The notes beneath the pieces are model-generated. The model did not search any database. It had not been told where the DNA came from and saw only the letters and a list, made by a program, of their open reading frames with translations. From assembly GCA_018224505.1 (NCBI GenBank), contig JAGTVD010000506.1, positions 1-7,698 on the forward strand: DNA of 7,698 bases, in the 5' to 3' direction. The position numbers and the translations under genes are program-made. The stretch is from Desulfatitalea sp. (lineage in GTDB: Bacteria; Desulfobacterota; Desulfobacteria; Desulfobacterales; Desulfosarcinaceae). Below are positions 7,641 to 7,698 of the stretch, in pieces (the stretch's first letter is position 1; every line of letters starts with the position of its first letter).

Positions 7641-7698
7641 TCAGGCGCCGCCGTGGTAGCCCACACTCACCTGTCCGCCTTCCACAATCACCGGCACC
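7641..7698 (-). CDS. C-terminus of UXX-star/glutaredoxin-like protein (partial)
   Basis: Reading the minus strand from the window edge, one frame gives VPVIVEGGQVSVGYHGGA and then TGA at 7643-7641. A Val-Pro followed by a hydrophobic strand, GG turn and second strand is the end of a thioredoxin/glutaredoxin fold, where this Pro is the cis-Pro facing the active site. The VPVIVEGG...VGY..G ending in particular resembles the small UXX-star (seleno)protein family common in Desulfobacterota. Only 18 residues are visible and the active-site end is outside the window, so whether it is a Cys or Sec form is unknown. The gene is convergent with the FAD oxidoreductase. Confidence 0.5.
   Translation of the reverse strand, partial: VPVIVEGGQVSVGYHGGA

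Overview
The window is high-GC bacterial DNA with a compact layout: two divergent operons share one promoter region, and both outer ends carry repeat-rich intergenic DNA. The gene content (a short-Q-loop cytochrome bd oxidase next to a periplasmic protease pair, and a probable UXX-star/glutaredoxin-like tail at the right edge) together with the dispersed palindromic repeats suggests a Desulfobacterota-type (former Deltaproteobacteria) genome. That assignment is an inference from gene style, not from a marker gene.

Left end (1-393): no gene. In order it holds a REP-like hairpin (12-47), a tandem array that runs as ten 8-bp units and then switches to six 9-bp units (116-249), and a 143-bp near-palindromic MITE-like element with 18-bp terminal inverted repeats (251-393). 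The nonamer part gives a canonical G-quadruplex pattern on the minus strand. The outer end of the MITE supplies the last base of the stop codon of the neighbouring gene.

Minus-strand operon (3501 down to 393): an exported trypsin-like HtrA/Deg protease with intact His-Asp-Ser triad and two PDZ-type regions is followed, with an 11-bp overlap, by a lipoprotein paralogue of the same architecture that has lost His and Asp of the triad. This looks like an active protease plus a membrane-anchored pseudoprotease partner.

Divergent control region (3502-3620): a sigma70-like promoter can be drawn for the protease operon. A 17-bp perfect inverted repeat lies at its expected start site and also overlaps a weaker candidate promoter for the oxidase operon.

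Plus-strand operon (3621-7564): cydA, cydB and a CrtI/carotenoid-isomerase/retinol-saturase-like FAD oxidoreductase, separated by 21 and 17 bp, the latter two with strong Shine-Dalgarno sequences. CydAB is a quinol oxidase reducing O2 to water; the FAD enzyme in the same transcript has no assigned role there and is one of the more interesting parts of the window.

Right end (7561-7698): a partial second copy of the MITE left arm begins at the last codons of the FAD gene, followed by a perfect 8-bp hairpin and then the C-terminal 18 residues of a convergent minus-strand gene resembling UXX-star/glutaredoxin-like proteins.
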